The position numbers and the translations under genes are program-made. 64,000 nt of DNA, taken from the NCBI RefSeq assembly GCF_037975245.1, contig NC_092579.1, forward strand, positions 17,679,678 through 17,743,677. The letters run 5' to 3'. A model generated the notes under the pieces. It saw only the letters and a program-made list of their open reading frames with translations. It did no database searches and had not been told where the DNA came from. This document shows positions 1 to 15,100 of this stretch, one piece after another (positions within the stretch are counted from its first letter, which is position 1; each line of letters begins with the position of its first letter). The stretch is from Apostichopus japonicus. Lineage: Eukaryota; Echinodermata; Holothuroidea; Aspidochirotida; Stichopodidae.

Positions 1-109
1 CAATCCTATACCCATTTACTTTCATATAACTGTGTGCCTAATATTACAGTGGATTATTCTTTCAGTCTATTCAAACGTGAACAATTTTGTTTTTTACGAA
101 ATTACGAAC

Positions 110-3100
110 CTTGAGCCAGTTGTGAGATCTCTTTGATATTTCGTAGGTTGCTTCAGCGTCTAAGGTCTTAACCATCAGTCCCTCGCAATTACCTGACAGA
201 ACAAGACACAATGGCAATGGTATTAACTGTGTTTCACAAATATGAAAATAGAATGAGTAGAAGCAATTATTTCTCTGGCTACAAATATTACCACACATCA
301 TCTGGAATGGACACTTTTATTCAACAAGTATCCAACCAACATTCAAATGTGAATCATGTGTTTAGTATGATACTGTACAAGATCACTATTTGGAAGGACC
401 TGGATTTGCATTTATGTGAGTGTGTTTGTGGTGGGGGGAGGGGGGAGGGACAGAGAAGGTCACACATTGACAATATTTACCCTTAGCTATTATTAGTGTC
501 ACTAGTTCATGGGATAGGTCCTGGACAGTAATAATCCAGCCAACAATGGAAAGTGACTCATCTTAATGTAACAAACGAATAGTTATGTACACTTTTAGGT
601 CAAGCTCTGTTGCATGGTAAATGTGCAAAAACATACCTCTCCGTAACGTACACTATATAGATGAGATTGTTAAGATAAGTGGCATTAATTTAAACTAGTA
701 CTTTTTTTATACTTCCTTTATTCACTTTGCTTGTCTTGTTTTATACTTCATTTTTGGCCACTTCTTTCAACATTACTTTCCTCCTATTTCATAATTAACT
801 CCCAACAATCACATTTTTTGGGGGGGTTAAACTCTTTACCTTTCATCGACTCATCCAGGAACATTTGAATATCTTCGATATCTGAAGATATTTTGGATTT
901 AGCCAGGACAAACTCTCCCTCGACCTCCTGGAAGTGCTCTAGAAGAAGATCTCTTCTCTCACGCAATGGTTTCCTGACAAGAGCCTGAAGACAAATGCAA
1001 GCAAAAATTCAACCAAAAATTCTCTTGTAAACAGAGATTCAATTCACTTTTAGACTTATTGAATTTGCCCTTGAGCCTTACATAAACAATACTTCTCACG
1101 ACATACCCATTAAGATTGTGCTGTTTCATAAGAACAAGTAAACATGTTCGCTGATGTGAAAATAGTTATCTGAAACATTCCTTTTGGCACAAATTAATTT
1201 GACATTATTACATTCAACAATACATTGCCTCTGAAGTTAAATAGTTTTAAGTTTGTCTCAAGCTTTCGGGAATTTCCCTTGTGAAAGAAAAACAAATGTG
1301 ACATAATAAAGTCATAAGCAGTAATCAGCAAATAGAGTAAGATTATTCATAATGATGGTGAAATGCTGTTACAAGAAGGGTGGGGGGGAGGAGCAAGGAT
1401 CTGGGAGGCAAATAAACAGTTAGTGAGACTAACAGATTACCATTTGGTCTTTCTACCAACCAACCAGCTGCTTTTTAGTCATGTTACACTTTATTCTTTA
1501 ACCAGATTTCAGCCAAGTAGTAGTGGAGCATGTATTCTATCAGATTCTGCCTTCCTCGATCCAAAAAGGTTAAAATGGTTGGCCGTTAGTTAGTCTCAAA
1601 TAGTTGATAGCAATCACAACTTTAGTCATTACTGCCATGTAGGCAATGCTATGAAAATGTGATGTCTAAACTAAGCTAAGCAAACTGTTGTAACTTGTTA
1701 TGAAACACTCACAGCCTATCTTCAGTCTTTAACAAAAACTGCATATTTAAAAGTTTTCAGCTTTATACGACCTTCAAAATGCTGCTAAACTATTAAAATA
1801 CATTGTAACCAAAAATGTGGTGGCCAAGCTGCTGAGTACTTTAGTGATATGATACTGGATATATAATCATTATCTGAGAGTATATACTTTCAAAGAAAGA
1901 AATAATGTGTTGTAACTGACGTACCTCTCCGTTAAGATAGAGCAAATCGAAAGGAAAGATACAGACTTGGACTTTAATGTCATCAATCGCTGCGTCCTTC
2001 CGTTTTCTTGTGCTTAGAATCTAAAGAGATAACAAAAACCGCCAAAAATAGCATAAACGTATTAAATCACCAATGATTGTGTCCATCATCAATTTAATGT
2101 TCAAAGTTTGTCTAGCACTTTTGAAAGCTTTGATTTTTTTCTCATTGAAGACTGATTTCTGTGTTCAAAAATGCTATACATCTTTACACTTGTATAGCAA
2201 CTGTACCATTTTGTGAAGCAATTTGCTATACTGGATAAATATATTCCCTGCCCTTTATGTCAGTATTAAAGTACTATCTCCAACCCATGTGGTAGAACCA
2301 ACCAATTTAAATTTGGTCAATGCCTAATGTCTCAGCTATCATCAATGCCCTAACCAAACTCCTTGTCAAAAGTTCCAGCAATGTCTATGAACTGGTTATA
2401 ACATGTCTGCTGACTAAAAGCAAACAGCAACAATTGAAATTTAATAGTGCAAACAAGTTTTGAAAAACTTTTATGGAAAGTGTCATTGATAAATAATACG
2501 TATGGTAATTTCTAATGCAGTTTGGAAACATGTCATAGCAGTCGGCAGTTTACAAATATCCAAATAAGCCGTAACTAAGCAACTTAAGATTAATGGTTCA
2601 GATACCAGTGTGCAAAGTGTGCATTACGTATGCAGACAGCAATCCTGCTGTCTAGCATGCCACAAGAAAAAATTGTCGGTTGCCTTTTTGGCAGTTTGGC
2701 ACCATGCCATAATATCTGACACATGCAGTACATTTGCCTGGTCAGTGTTTCAGACTCGTTTCTACCTGCTTCTTCTGTGTACACTCTCTCCCAGTGTGCT
2801 CTCCTATACATGAGGGCAGTGCACATATCCTAAATGAGGCATACACAATCTTCTGTTGAAATGTTATCCTAAGCTTTCCCATTATATGCGTAAATTTAAG
2901 ACAAGGTACGTTACAGATACAGTGTAAGATATACATGATTTCTCTTTAAGATTTACTAACAGATCGCATCATGAAACATCTGCTTTCCCAGTATTACAAG
3001 GTCATTAAAGATGTCGAACTGCTTGAAGCGATTGTCAAATATAGAAATATTCAAATTTTAATTAAGAGACTCAGGTTTGTGAAGTCTTGCTTGCTTTGAA

Positions 3101-6100
3101 GAGTAGATCTATATATTATATCGAGATTGACACATCTAAGCCATCAAAACTTCACAATTTATCCAGTCATTTTACGCCAATTTTTCTATTCGCATGGTGC
3201 CTTGTGCGCTCTAGTATCACCATTATATATAATCAGTCTATAGTCTTGGTGATGTTATGTAAAAGTTATCACTCACAAAACTAAACCCTATAAGCACATG
3301 AAATTAGTTCTACATTAATTCATGCGCAACAATCAAGCCCTTTTTAAATTTCTATTACACCGAGACTGCATATTAAAGTACAGAACAGACAACATATTCA
3401 GAGTACGACCGATGTCTTAATTTAAGACATCGTAAAAAATTCCCAATAAAAGTCACTCTACCTGGAAAGGTAAAATCTGCTTTTTCTCTGTATCCCAGGC
3501 AACAGCTTCAGAATCAATAATGGCTGATTTGACGGAATCTTTTTTGAATTTTGGTATCCTAGCGATGACGTCTGGGTATTTGCTTGTATTGTCTTCTTGG
3601 TTACGGCTGTAAATGTGAACTTCACCTGATTCCAGTATGTGAATCTAAAACAAAGAGTGAATTAGAAGATGTAAACCAGTTTGGAGAAATATTACCTTTC
3701 TAAAAAGGATTGAATAATTCCATGGTATAAAATTCAATGCTAGAGAATAAGCATGCAAATGCAAAAAAAATTAAACTGTATTTTTCAAAAGACTTATACA
3801 TACCCCCTCTGCTATTAACTTGTTCTGAAAGACTACAATTGATAGGTTATCATGAAAAAAAAAGGAAATTAATGCTAAATTTAACACTGAGGAAATTAAT
3901 GCTAACTTTAATACTGCTTAGTAAGTAAAGTAATTTCCTGTCTGCCACATGATCGCATTCACGCTGATAAATATGTCTCTTTGTGATTCACATTTACATT
4001 CTCAACATTTCTCGGAAATTTCACGAGTGGATCCTCTGCAAAAGTATAATTCTTAATACTGTTGCTACTTAAAGCAGAAAAAGAGGATAGTTTCATTAAA
4101 AATGGATTTTAATGACTATTAGATTATTAATCAATAATTTTATATGACTTCCAATTACTTCAAGGTATACTTAGTGTGAATTGATACATGTGCAGGGAGG
4201 GTTTGGTTTACTACTACATATGTTGACTTCAAGGGATGATACTGCATACAGTTAAAACATTTTCATGTTTATTACTAGATAAACAAAAAGCCTTAAGTAG
4301 CAAACCATCTCACACAACAGCTCTAAATAAAAGAAGAAATTAATCATCCCATATTCATAGTGACATTGAATAAGAAATAGCTGAGGCATAATTAATACAT
4401 TTCTACATCTGTTCTACAAACTGTTTTCATATATGCAAACTGAGAAATTCTTTGCCTTCCTTGCCTGAGTGAATTTTGGACTGACTTATCATAACTTGAA
4501 GAAATAGAAAAAAAAATGATTAAAATTAATTTTTGGTTTCAGCTGTAAACCGAAACAGATGCAAAAACATACCTGTGCTCTCTCTCCATCATACTTAAAT
4601 TCACATATGAATGCCATTTCCTGAAATCGATTCAAGACTTCACTGACTCCTTTGGTGGGGTGAGCTAACATGGGCTTCAGAGGTACACTAGGGGTGAGCT
4701 TACAATGCTTTGGAAGCTCAGCAACTCCGTGCTCTAGAATTGCTGGAATGATTGCATCGTATGAAGGCAACTCACTGGAAGGGAGGGAGAAAATTGTATT
4801 AATTTGATTATTTTTTGTGTTAATTTTATCGAAAAAGGGCAACAAAAATAAAATGCTTATTCCATTGAGCTCATTTGTTCTTTATATGTTCAGTCCTGTT
4901 GCTATAGAACAGGGACCATTCTCAACAATGGATTTTCAATTGATTTGGCCAAAAAAAAAATTGGTATGATCCAAAAACTCAATATACCTAGATTGGGCAA
5001 TAATGCTTAACATTGACTATTCTGTTTTTTACTCTCTCTGCTATTCAAGTTTTTGGATGGATTCCATTCCAATGCCGATGTTTCTCACCTGCCCACACCC
5101 TGTGCTCCTACCCTACTGTGCTTTCACATGGAAAACGAGTCTTACTGGTCTCGGGAGGTGATGCATTCGTTTCTGACCCAACAAAAACCGACTTTTACTC
5201 CATTGCATTGGCTCAGAGTGTCAACAAATCTATTATACACTTGAGCAGGAATACTACTATTTACTACCAGCCATAATCATCCATTCTACAGAGGCTGGTG
5301 TAGTGACTAGAGGCACCTCAAAGACACTCTAAGACACCTCAAGAACATTGACACCACCCAACACTTACCACCCACAAGTAAATTGTTATCTATTTTTTAC
5401 TTACCAATATGCTGTTTTGACAAGTTTTGATGCTTCCTCCATTTCTTTCTTGACACTGTCAGTTATCTTCTTCTTACTCGTGACATTTTCTAACAAACAA
5501 GAAAAAAAGGGTCGGGAAAGAATAAAGCAAAAAATTAACATTATGTTTATTGTTATTAAGGATACCATAGTTTTGAAATTTGTTCATTAGTGGCTGGCCT
5601 TCTAAATAAAGACCCTTCAAGTTTTTTTGCCTTGGATGTCACTGTTGTGTGAATATCTGTGTGATAGGTTGAACTATTGGGCACTTAAAACTTAACTTTC
5701 ATGTTTTACTCATTACTCATTGGCAATTCCATATTATTTTCAATATATTTTCAATTTCATATAATTTCATATTATTATATAGCAAACTTCTGCAATGTGT
5801 TAGTTACATGTAAATTTATATTTTACATCAATATTTGATAACACTGATGGCAATTCCTGTTCAAGTACCTTTGTACATATTGGTAAAAGTCGTGGAATTT
5901 ATTCTTAGACATTCAATCCTTATGAGTAGATTGCAACTGAAAAATGGTTGACTGTTAAGATTTGGAGAAAATAATTCCAGTATATTCCTTCATTTTGTTT
6001 TAAATTGGACAAAGAACAACTAGACCTGAGATAAGTTCTTATTGAAAAGTGATGATTTGGACCTAATTTTTGTCAAATTCTTACAAACTGCAACTTCACT

Positions 6101-9100
6101 TCTGTGAAAAACACATTGAGAAGCCTGCTAGCATACTTGTTAGAAGGGGAGGGAGGGGGATTACTTTGTGTTGCTATGGCAAAAGCATTAAAATTTCACA
6201 CAAGATGTGTTCCCTGCCATAATAGGTTCCAATACCACACATGCACAGTAATCTTTCATGCCTAACTATGACTATGAAGAAACAATTGCAAGTACAACTG
6301 GGGATATTGTTTATCTGCCAAGAAGTAGTTAACATGATATTATCACACTTAGAAAAGTGGACATTTTCATTATTAAATCAACAAACCAGTTAATTATTAT
6401 TTCATACTGATAATAAATCTGGCTGGGTCTTGCCTAAGAGAGACTGTAATGCAGGCAAGATAATACTATAACTCCTGTTTCTATCACCAGATGTGTAATA
6501 TTCAGGGACAATTCATCTGGTATAACATAGCCAAATTTGATTCTTTAATAAGAATATATGGCCAAATTGCTACACAAATGAAAATATGTATAGCAGTCTT
6601 TTACATACTTTGTATTCATTCATGAATTCCCATGGAGATTATGTTGTAGACAGAACCAGCTGTTTGATAGAGAAAGTCTACAGCTAACGAGAGCTTGTCA
6701 GAGTGTTGTACTCACTATTTTCTGAGAGGGCCACTGCATGACCAAGGGCCACCAGAACTGACTGTTCAGCTAGTCCTATCCTGAGTTTGCCAGTGAGAGA
6801 CCTAAAAGAAGGAAAAAGATTCTTGAAGATAATTATTCATCTTTCATTGTGCCTTTTCTATCCCATTTGTTAAGGTGAGGGCAACCTTGATCTATTGCTC
6901 TACAGCATAGCCCCCCTCTCCCCCCCCCCCCACAATAAAGTAACCACTTTAATAGCTTCCAGCTTAAACACGAAACATAATGACCCACAATTTGTAAATC
7001 TGGGAACTGCAGACTGAAATCAATGTTTGTACACTTTTGGGGAAAAGGGATCAATATATTTAAACCAATAGTTTGATTTCTTCTTAATATTTCATGTTGA
7101 ATATAAACATGGTGTTCTTTTGCTATTATTTGCCAGTCCTGTCGGAAAGTAAATACGACCACAAAATACAAAGGGGACAGAATATTCCACAGGATTTCCT
7201 TTTTGCTCTCGGCACAGAATAAATAATATCTTACAAAATGAGGGATACTACGAGACGTAGAGACCATACATGAAAGCTCAACATTCACAATATGAAAATC
7301 GATGGTGAAGAGCACATCTTTACCGTTGTATTTTTTTTTCTTAACGTAAAAAGAACAAATTTTTGAGATAACACGTACCTGATAATGTATTTAGATTCAC
7401 ATCCCCTACATGCGATCATCATGGCTTTGATGACATCGACCTTCTTAGACATGGACTACAGAGAAAATATCAGAAAGAAGACCTGAGCGTTAAGGTATAC
7501 CCTAGAGGTGACTCAGATGCAAAGATTTAAAGATAAAACCACGGAATACAGAGTAGCAGACCATTGGAAAATATTCCTACATTTGAAGACAACAATAAAG
7601 TTTATGAAAAGAAAATGCCTCTTTCAAATGACTATAAAGGGGAAAAAAAGATCCCATAAAACACAAGCAGAATGTAACGTTTAATGTTTCTCGCAGTAAT
7701 AGTTCATGTATTTGGAGAAAACAATGTTGGATCCCTCTTCCCCATGAGAGTTTCTTTCTTACATTGGTAAAGTATAACTTACAAGGTAAATGTCAAAATT
7801 TTGTTTTATAATATAGCTGAGCCGTCTGCTATCAAATTTGTTAGCCTTAAAATGAGATTTTCGATCTCGAGAAAATTTTGATTTTTGCAATTTGTTTGGG
7901 CTGAACGCAACATCTGTCTGATATATGAATAGTCATAACATTGCACCAAAGTGCATAGAAATGATTTTATTTTTCTTGTCCTTTTTTACAATTTATTTTG
8001 ATGGTTTCCTTCAGTTGGAGATGCTAACTGTTAATGATGTCATGTACTTCATATTAGCAGTTATTTAAAAATGTATTTCTGAAAATATCTGTAATTGAGA
8101 ATGTTGTTCAGTCTTCTATTTAAGGCTTACGTTTCTTGCACGTTACTTTTTCTTCGACGGAATACACAGAAACAATTGAGAACAAGGAGAAGATATTAAA
8201 TCTTACAGCATTGCCACTAAAGTTGGCAATTTCTCTAAGCTTCTTGAAGGTGTTGTCCAAGGTCAACTTAGGTGGAGCAAACATCATTCGTTGATTACAT
8301 TTGCTTGTCTGCAAAAGAATATATATAACAGGATTAACATTATTGACATGTGCCCTTTAAAATTTAGAAATACAATTCATTAGTATTAAACACAGAGTAG
8401 TGAAGATGCAGTCTAGTTTGAACACTTTCCAATCCAGTTGTGAACTAAAACTAGGACAGGAATGATCAAAATATTGCAAAAACACAGTAAAATAAAACAA
8501 TATATTGACTGTTGTTGCTCTAAACAAGAGAAGACCTGTACATACATATATACATATTTACATACATATATACATACAGATCAAGTGCTTTGCACTTTGA
8601 ATTAAAGAGTCATACACTTTCAGTTTCGACAGAGAATCAATAAAGGTCACTTTTAGAAAGTATTTCTCTTCCTTCTCACCTGCGCAACAATCCCAAGGTC
8701 TCCTTTCTCGTTTGCTTCTGCTTTTAAAGTCGCTGTAGCACGTCCTAGAACAGCATGAAATTAAGAAACAACTTAATGACCACAAATCAGTGATTGATAT
8801 GTGAAGCATCAAAGGCAAAATACATTTGTGACATCAGAATAAAAGTGAAAAAGCTGTAACATTCTGAAGCATCAGAAATATTTCTTTCTTTCAAAACAGC
8901 AGATGAGCAGCTACTTAACTTCAGTTTAAACTGGGATGTGGTATATTATGCTTATTATGCCCATTAATCCTAACCTTCCCTGACCCTTCATTTCATTTCA
9001 TTTATTTATTTTTGTTCTATCACAACATAAGTATGACATATTACATAGGAGATAAGAAACAAAACTTGTGAAAGGAAGTGTACTAAAAAACCCTATAGGG

Positions 9101-12100
9101 CTTGTCGGGTAGTGACACTCTCTGAAAAATACAGAACTTTACAATTAGAAAAGAGAACCAAAAATATAAATAAATAAAAAAACAGAACCCTTTCCTCTCC
9201 CTTCCATCACCCCCCCCCTCCTCCCCCAGTTTCATTTCGCAGTTCTAGTACATGTTGATGAATTGCTTTTGTAAGCTTTTTCTAAAAGCAACTAAAGAAG
9301 GCATCGCCTTTAAAGTATAATGTAGGGGATTCCAAAGTGCAATGGCTGGATGATGTAACCTATTTTTAAAGGAATTGTTGTGACATTGTCTTGGGTGCAG
9401 CATGGAGCTATAAACAGAGGGTGCAGGCAATCAGCTTGCCTAGTATTGTGAGCGTGGATGTGTGAGTTTTGTGTAAAGAAGGCATTCAGAGTATCTGGTA
9501 GCATTTCGTTGTAAGATGATTATTTCCTGTTTATATAGGATGCTATACCTGTTGTGCCCATTAATCCTAGCCATCCCTTACCCTTGTAAGATGATTATTT
9601 CCTATATATATATATATATATATATATATAGGATTCTATACCTGTAGCAGCTGAAATAGCTTTGATCAGGACTCCCTCTCCTACTTTCAGTTCCACTCCT
9701 TCATAAGCTGGTGCGAGTTTGTTCAGACAGAGATACACAGAACTAATCAGGTCTTCGGGAGAGAGTAGAATCACCGACCAGAAATAGTCGGCCAGAGTCT
9801 CACAGATCTTCAGACGGCTGCTGGTCTCTTCTATCATCTCTAGAGTGTTTGCGAGAGCTAGATATGGGACTCTGTTTCGTTAAAGAGATAAATTAGTAAA
9901 AAATATATATATATTCAACGGAGACTGGTAAAGTGGTAAGGTACAGATCCCATGGGGGAAGGGGAGGGGAGACATCAGGTGGCTCTTTATGGGATAGGTT
10001 TAGTATCAATCCTCATTCTGGTAGCTGCCTTTCATAGTGAAAAGTTGTAGAGTATATACACTTAACATATTACAGTAAATAAACATGCCAATAGCCAAGA
10101 AACATGAGGCATTTAAATATATAAATGGCAATTTGATTCATTTTAACTGATGAGTTAACGATGAAACATCAAATTTCAGTTGCTCTTTTCTAGTTGGTAT
10201 ATAATTTCCAAGTTATCTCTCCATTGTTCATTCACTTATGTTTAATATTTATATGCAATTTTCATGAAATCTCTTCCTTGCTGTTTTCCGGGTTACAGTA
10301 GGTGCGTTTGACTGGCAGCTGATCTAAACGCGAGGTGGCACAACATTGACCAGCTCTCGGGTTCGGCCACAAGACGCTGTCTACGTAGCACAGAAAATAG
10401 CAACTCGTAGCATAGGGTGCGTTTCACTGGCATTTTGGGTCTACCTGTCGTCAAAACGTAGCAACTCGAGCTGGCCAAATGTGACCAGTTCTCGGAGCCG
10501 GCTATATGACGCGATCTACGATGCCAAGAAAATAGCAGCACATACCACAAACCATTGCCGTATGGTAAAAAAGTGGCGAATGTGGTGTACAATTCCTACT
10601 GCTGGTAGCAGTACACAATGAAGGATGGTAAATGAATAAACAATGATGATTTCTGGTGAATAACTTATCATGAACTAGTGGTATTGATATTTCAACTGTG
10701 AGGCTACTCCCAATTTTATTTCAATCTACTTACTTGTCTCCTTTTTTCCAACAAGCATTATCGACAGGATGATAGTCAGACACACCTGGCTTGTAACTAC
10801 TGGCTGCATCTTTCTCTTCACTAACAAAGAAAATATAAAACAGGGAAATGGTGGTGCAGTGTTAAGAAAAAGGGAGAAAACTGGTACATATGCAGATGGC
10901 ATAAGCTGTGGGACTCAGCATATGATTAAAATGGCCGAGTTTACGGGAAAAAAAATGTGTTGTCCAGACTTAAGAAATGATTGAGAGTTAATGCAGGGGT
11001 GTGATAGGGACTGAGATTTAATTTACTTCAAACTGGTTGTCCTTCAGGTAACCTGGAAAGGCAACACACTTTTAGTTTTGTAAGAAAAGCTGAAATTATA
11101 ATCAGCCCTGGCTGGGTAGTATATTTATTTCTTTTACTATTGCAGGTGGATTTATAAAATTTGTAGACAAATGCCAAAAATGTTGAAAACAACATTTCAT
11201 TCCAAAAGGAGCTGTAAAAACACTTAGGCTAGGACTACACATGCTCCTTGCCACATGGAACTCAGCCTGTACTGTAGCTAGCCTAACTTACACAGAAGAT
11301 TCAGATGTAGCTGTTATCTACAAAAATACAACCATGGTTAATTATCAGCCTAAAATGTTGTAAAAGCATCTTTGCAGTGAACAAACACGTTGTTTACGTT
11401 GAAAACATGTGCTTTAAGCTTACGATTTCTTGCCTAACCAAGCGAAGGCTTGTTTCTTAGGTTTTGCATCTCGTGATGGTGTACTGGTCTTTGAATCAGA
11501 ATTTTCTTGTTCCTACGAAATGATAAGAATGTTAAGAAAAACATTTAATCATATATATATAAATATAGTAAATATTCACATCTTGTGTTATCTTAGGGAA
11601 AATAAGTAGAACATGATATATATAGCATAAGAAAAATGGAAATTAAAGCCAATCTCACTGCTACTTTTTAAACAGATACAGCAATGCCACATGGTAAACT
11701 ATAATACTGTATCCATGAAAAACTTTGACATCTGAAGATTCCCCTTCTTGAGATATCTAGTGTGCGGTGTTTGGTTTGGTAGGCTATCACTAAAACAATT
11801 CTGGTTCTTAATGTAAGACATCCACAATTCTAATAACGAGTATAAACTTCCTCCAGATATTGCGTTACTTTGTTAGGTTTACATATATTCCAATATCAAC
11901 AATGGCATTATCTGAGACAGTTTGAACATATCAAACCTCTGTTGCTTCGGGTTTAATTTCTTTCTCATCTTTGTCTTTGTCTTCATCTTTGATGTTAATT
12001 TCAGATGCTTTGCTGGGTGTGGCTACTTCTTGAGGTGCAGGGACATCCTCGTCTGTAGACACAGCTTTAAGTCGTTTCTGGGCCGGTTCGGACGGTCCTC

Positions 12101-15100
12101 TGGTGGGGGTCGTTTCGAGGCTTGCGACCTTGGAGGATTTATCGTCTGATGGACTGCTCTCTTTTGTCTTTCTCTTCATGTGTTTTTTAGCTAAAATGTT
12201 TGACAAAAGAGACATAGTCAATTATATCTATCTTCAGAGAGTAACTCAAAATTTGTAATTTGCATTCCACGTTTCAGCCTTTGGTGATCATATTATAAAC
12301 TCATTCAAAATCTGTTTAGAGAAGCTCTTTCTTTCCAAGTTTATACACATTTGAAAATTTGATAAATCTGGGAAACTCATTAAATATGTGCAAACTAATG
12401 ACGTGGAGTATTACACTCATCAAAGTTTCTTATTTTAGCCCTTAATAAGTTAACCCCTAATTATAAGCCCCAATATATCATTTGAATAATGTAATGTTCC
12501 TCTTTTCAAAGAAGGCAATAAAATAATTAAAAATATAGCCCTTAGGCCACAAACCTGTGTTCGGTGTAATTGAAATGAAGGTTGTGAAAAAAAAGGGATA
12601 ACATAGCAGAAAATTAGGCAGTCACCCCCTTAATATCATCAATGTGCATAATTAGCTAATCTTTATTCAGCAATAAAACTAGAATTAAGAAAAGACTTGT
12701 AAAATGTTCAATCTTTCATGGATTTTGATGGGAGTAGCAGCTATTATCATGATTTCTAATGCCTACAGTATTAGAGTGATTAGGATAATGTCGTTCATAG
12801 GTATTCTGTAGACCTTTAAAGGGAATGAAGACTCGCGCAAAAAGAAACGTCTAATGCCGGTAATTTGACCTAGTTTCGAATGAGGTGTAACAGAAGTGTT
12901 AAACACCACCATCGATCCCAGAAAATAAGCACACACAGCTTGCTACCGTCAGTAATTAGACACTAGTGTACAGTCAGTACATACAGCTGCGGTCAATACC
13001 CACAGCACAGTATACAAACGATACAGCGATGGACATCTCAGGTCCAGCTAAAGATAACAAGGTATCACGTTTCATTGCTGTCTGCATTTTGTAGCGACAC
13101 GAACAAAACGTCACTTGCAAGCAACAGAAAGTTAACTTTTTCAGATGGCCGCACGCGGTTTGGGGCGAGTCTTCAATGCCTTTAAGTTTACTGTACCGGT
13201 CTTCTTCTTTGCAGATTCAGAGCTTTTAGGTGTTTTAGTTTTCTGATTCTTCGTTGTTGTTATTGTTGGAGATGTTTCCATCTTAGAATCTGGAGAGGTA
13301 ATTGCTTCCTCTTCTGTGACTTTCTTGTCCTGTGAGTTAAAGTTAAATGAAAACCAACAGTTACGTTTTGTTGAAACTGAAAACCAGTAGCAACATAGCA
13401 ACAAGCAACAAGGGGGTGTTGGCAACGTAGCAACAAGGGAGTGTTAGCTCAGTGGTTAACGCCAGTGCCTTTCAATCATAAGGTCCCAAGTTCGAGTCAC
13501 TCCAAGATTAATGTATGTCTTCCAGTTACAGAGTTGTTGACAATTGACAATTCATAATCATGGACATTAAAATATGAATCTAAGAGACTGACTTCGGTCA
13601 GATTGCGGCTTTGATAAGCCAATGATGGCTTGAGTTCCTGCTGGCAGGAGGATCTAATATACATACATATGTTCCATATCATTACAAAGATATATCCTCA
13701 GTATTATTCTTTATGCCTTAAGTTTAAACCCCTGAAGGGTTAGTATCATTTATGGAAATATTTAGACCTTATTAAGCTTACACCCTTTATGTGAAAGGAT
13801 TTTGCCATACTGATTTTGTGTAAGCTCCTTTAACAAATGTCTTAGCGAGGATCTTAGCACATTCAAGTATTTTTACTTCTTCTGAGACACATATTTTGCC
13901 AGTATTCATGTACCTTAGTTTCTTCAAATACAACAGTTGATAACAATTCAATTTTGTCAATTACACAAAACATTGTTAATCAATTCATTCTCCGTTACAA
14001 AACTCATTTGAGAAAACAGTGTTCAAATCCTGGCAGTGGTTGAAGCAAGAGGCAACTTCACTGTTCCTTCCAATTTCAAAACCTTATAAAATTCCAGACA
14101 ATCATAGAGCAATTTGAATGGTTAGACTAGGAAACCATGACGACTTACATTGGATAAAAAAATCATTTGAATACTTTGTGATGTCATCAGCTACATTAAT
14201 TAGATACTTTGTGATTTCATCAGATACATTAATTAGATGCTTTGTGATGTCATCATTTACATTACTTAGATACTTTGTGATGTCATCAGATACATTAATT
14301 AGATACTTTGTAGATATTAATTAGATACTTTGTGATTTCATCAGATACATTAATTAGATACTTTGTGATGTCATCATATACATTAATTAGATACTTTGTG
14401 ATGTCATCAGCTACATTAATGAGATGCTTTGTGATGTCATCAGATACATTAATCAGATACTTTAAATATGTCACCTTTTCTGATGGTGTTGTCTGTTTTG
14501 TTTCCGGCTTGCTTTCTTCTTCCACCTTTGGACTAATTGCCTGTTTCGGTGATTTCCTCATGTGCTTACGAGCTACAGGGAACAAAATTCAGTGCAACAA
14601 TTTAGCCAAAAAGAAATATTCACAGGTCATATATGGTAGTCTGACGAAGATGTGTTCATTCAGTGATAAAAAGAAATTAATTTCCTCATCAAAAGAATAC
14701 TTTTTAAAGAACTAAAAGGGCACTTCTTTTCATCACCAAAATTGGAAAATCGGTACTGTTCACTAAACCAAAAGTGGCACATCTAATTTATGAAAAATAG
14801 TACTTTTGATGTTTTTCACAAACAGGGGGCATGTGACTCAACCCCTTCCCATCCCCCCTCGCTCTGCAGCCTCAGATCAAAGACAGAGTAATAGTTCTTA
14901 TATTTTTTACATATTTCCAAGAGAAAGAGAGGGTGAGAGGGGAGCTGAAAAGAAATGGTGTGACAACAGAGAAAACATATCTTTGTATGTACGTATCATA
15001 AATGTACCAGTATCTACCGACCTGTTTTCCTCTTTTGGATTCCTCCACTGGAAGAGACGGTTGCGCTGCTGGGTGGAGTCCTATCTTCTTTAGAAGATGA

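Noticed and set aside
6833..7315. 160-codon minus-strand ORF
   Set aside because: It lies between LIG1 exons 13 and 14, includes a poly(G) glycine run and matches nothing I know.
13437..13510. Possible tRNA gene
   Set aside because: Boxes A and B are present, but the anticodon arm is degenerate and the same head and body recur at 52204, so it is a SINE.
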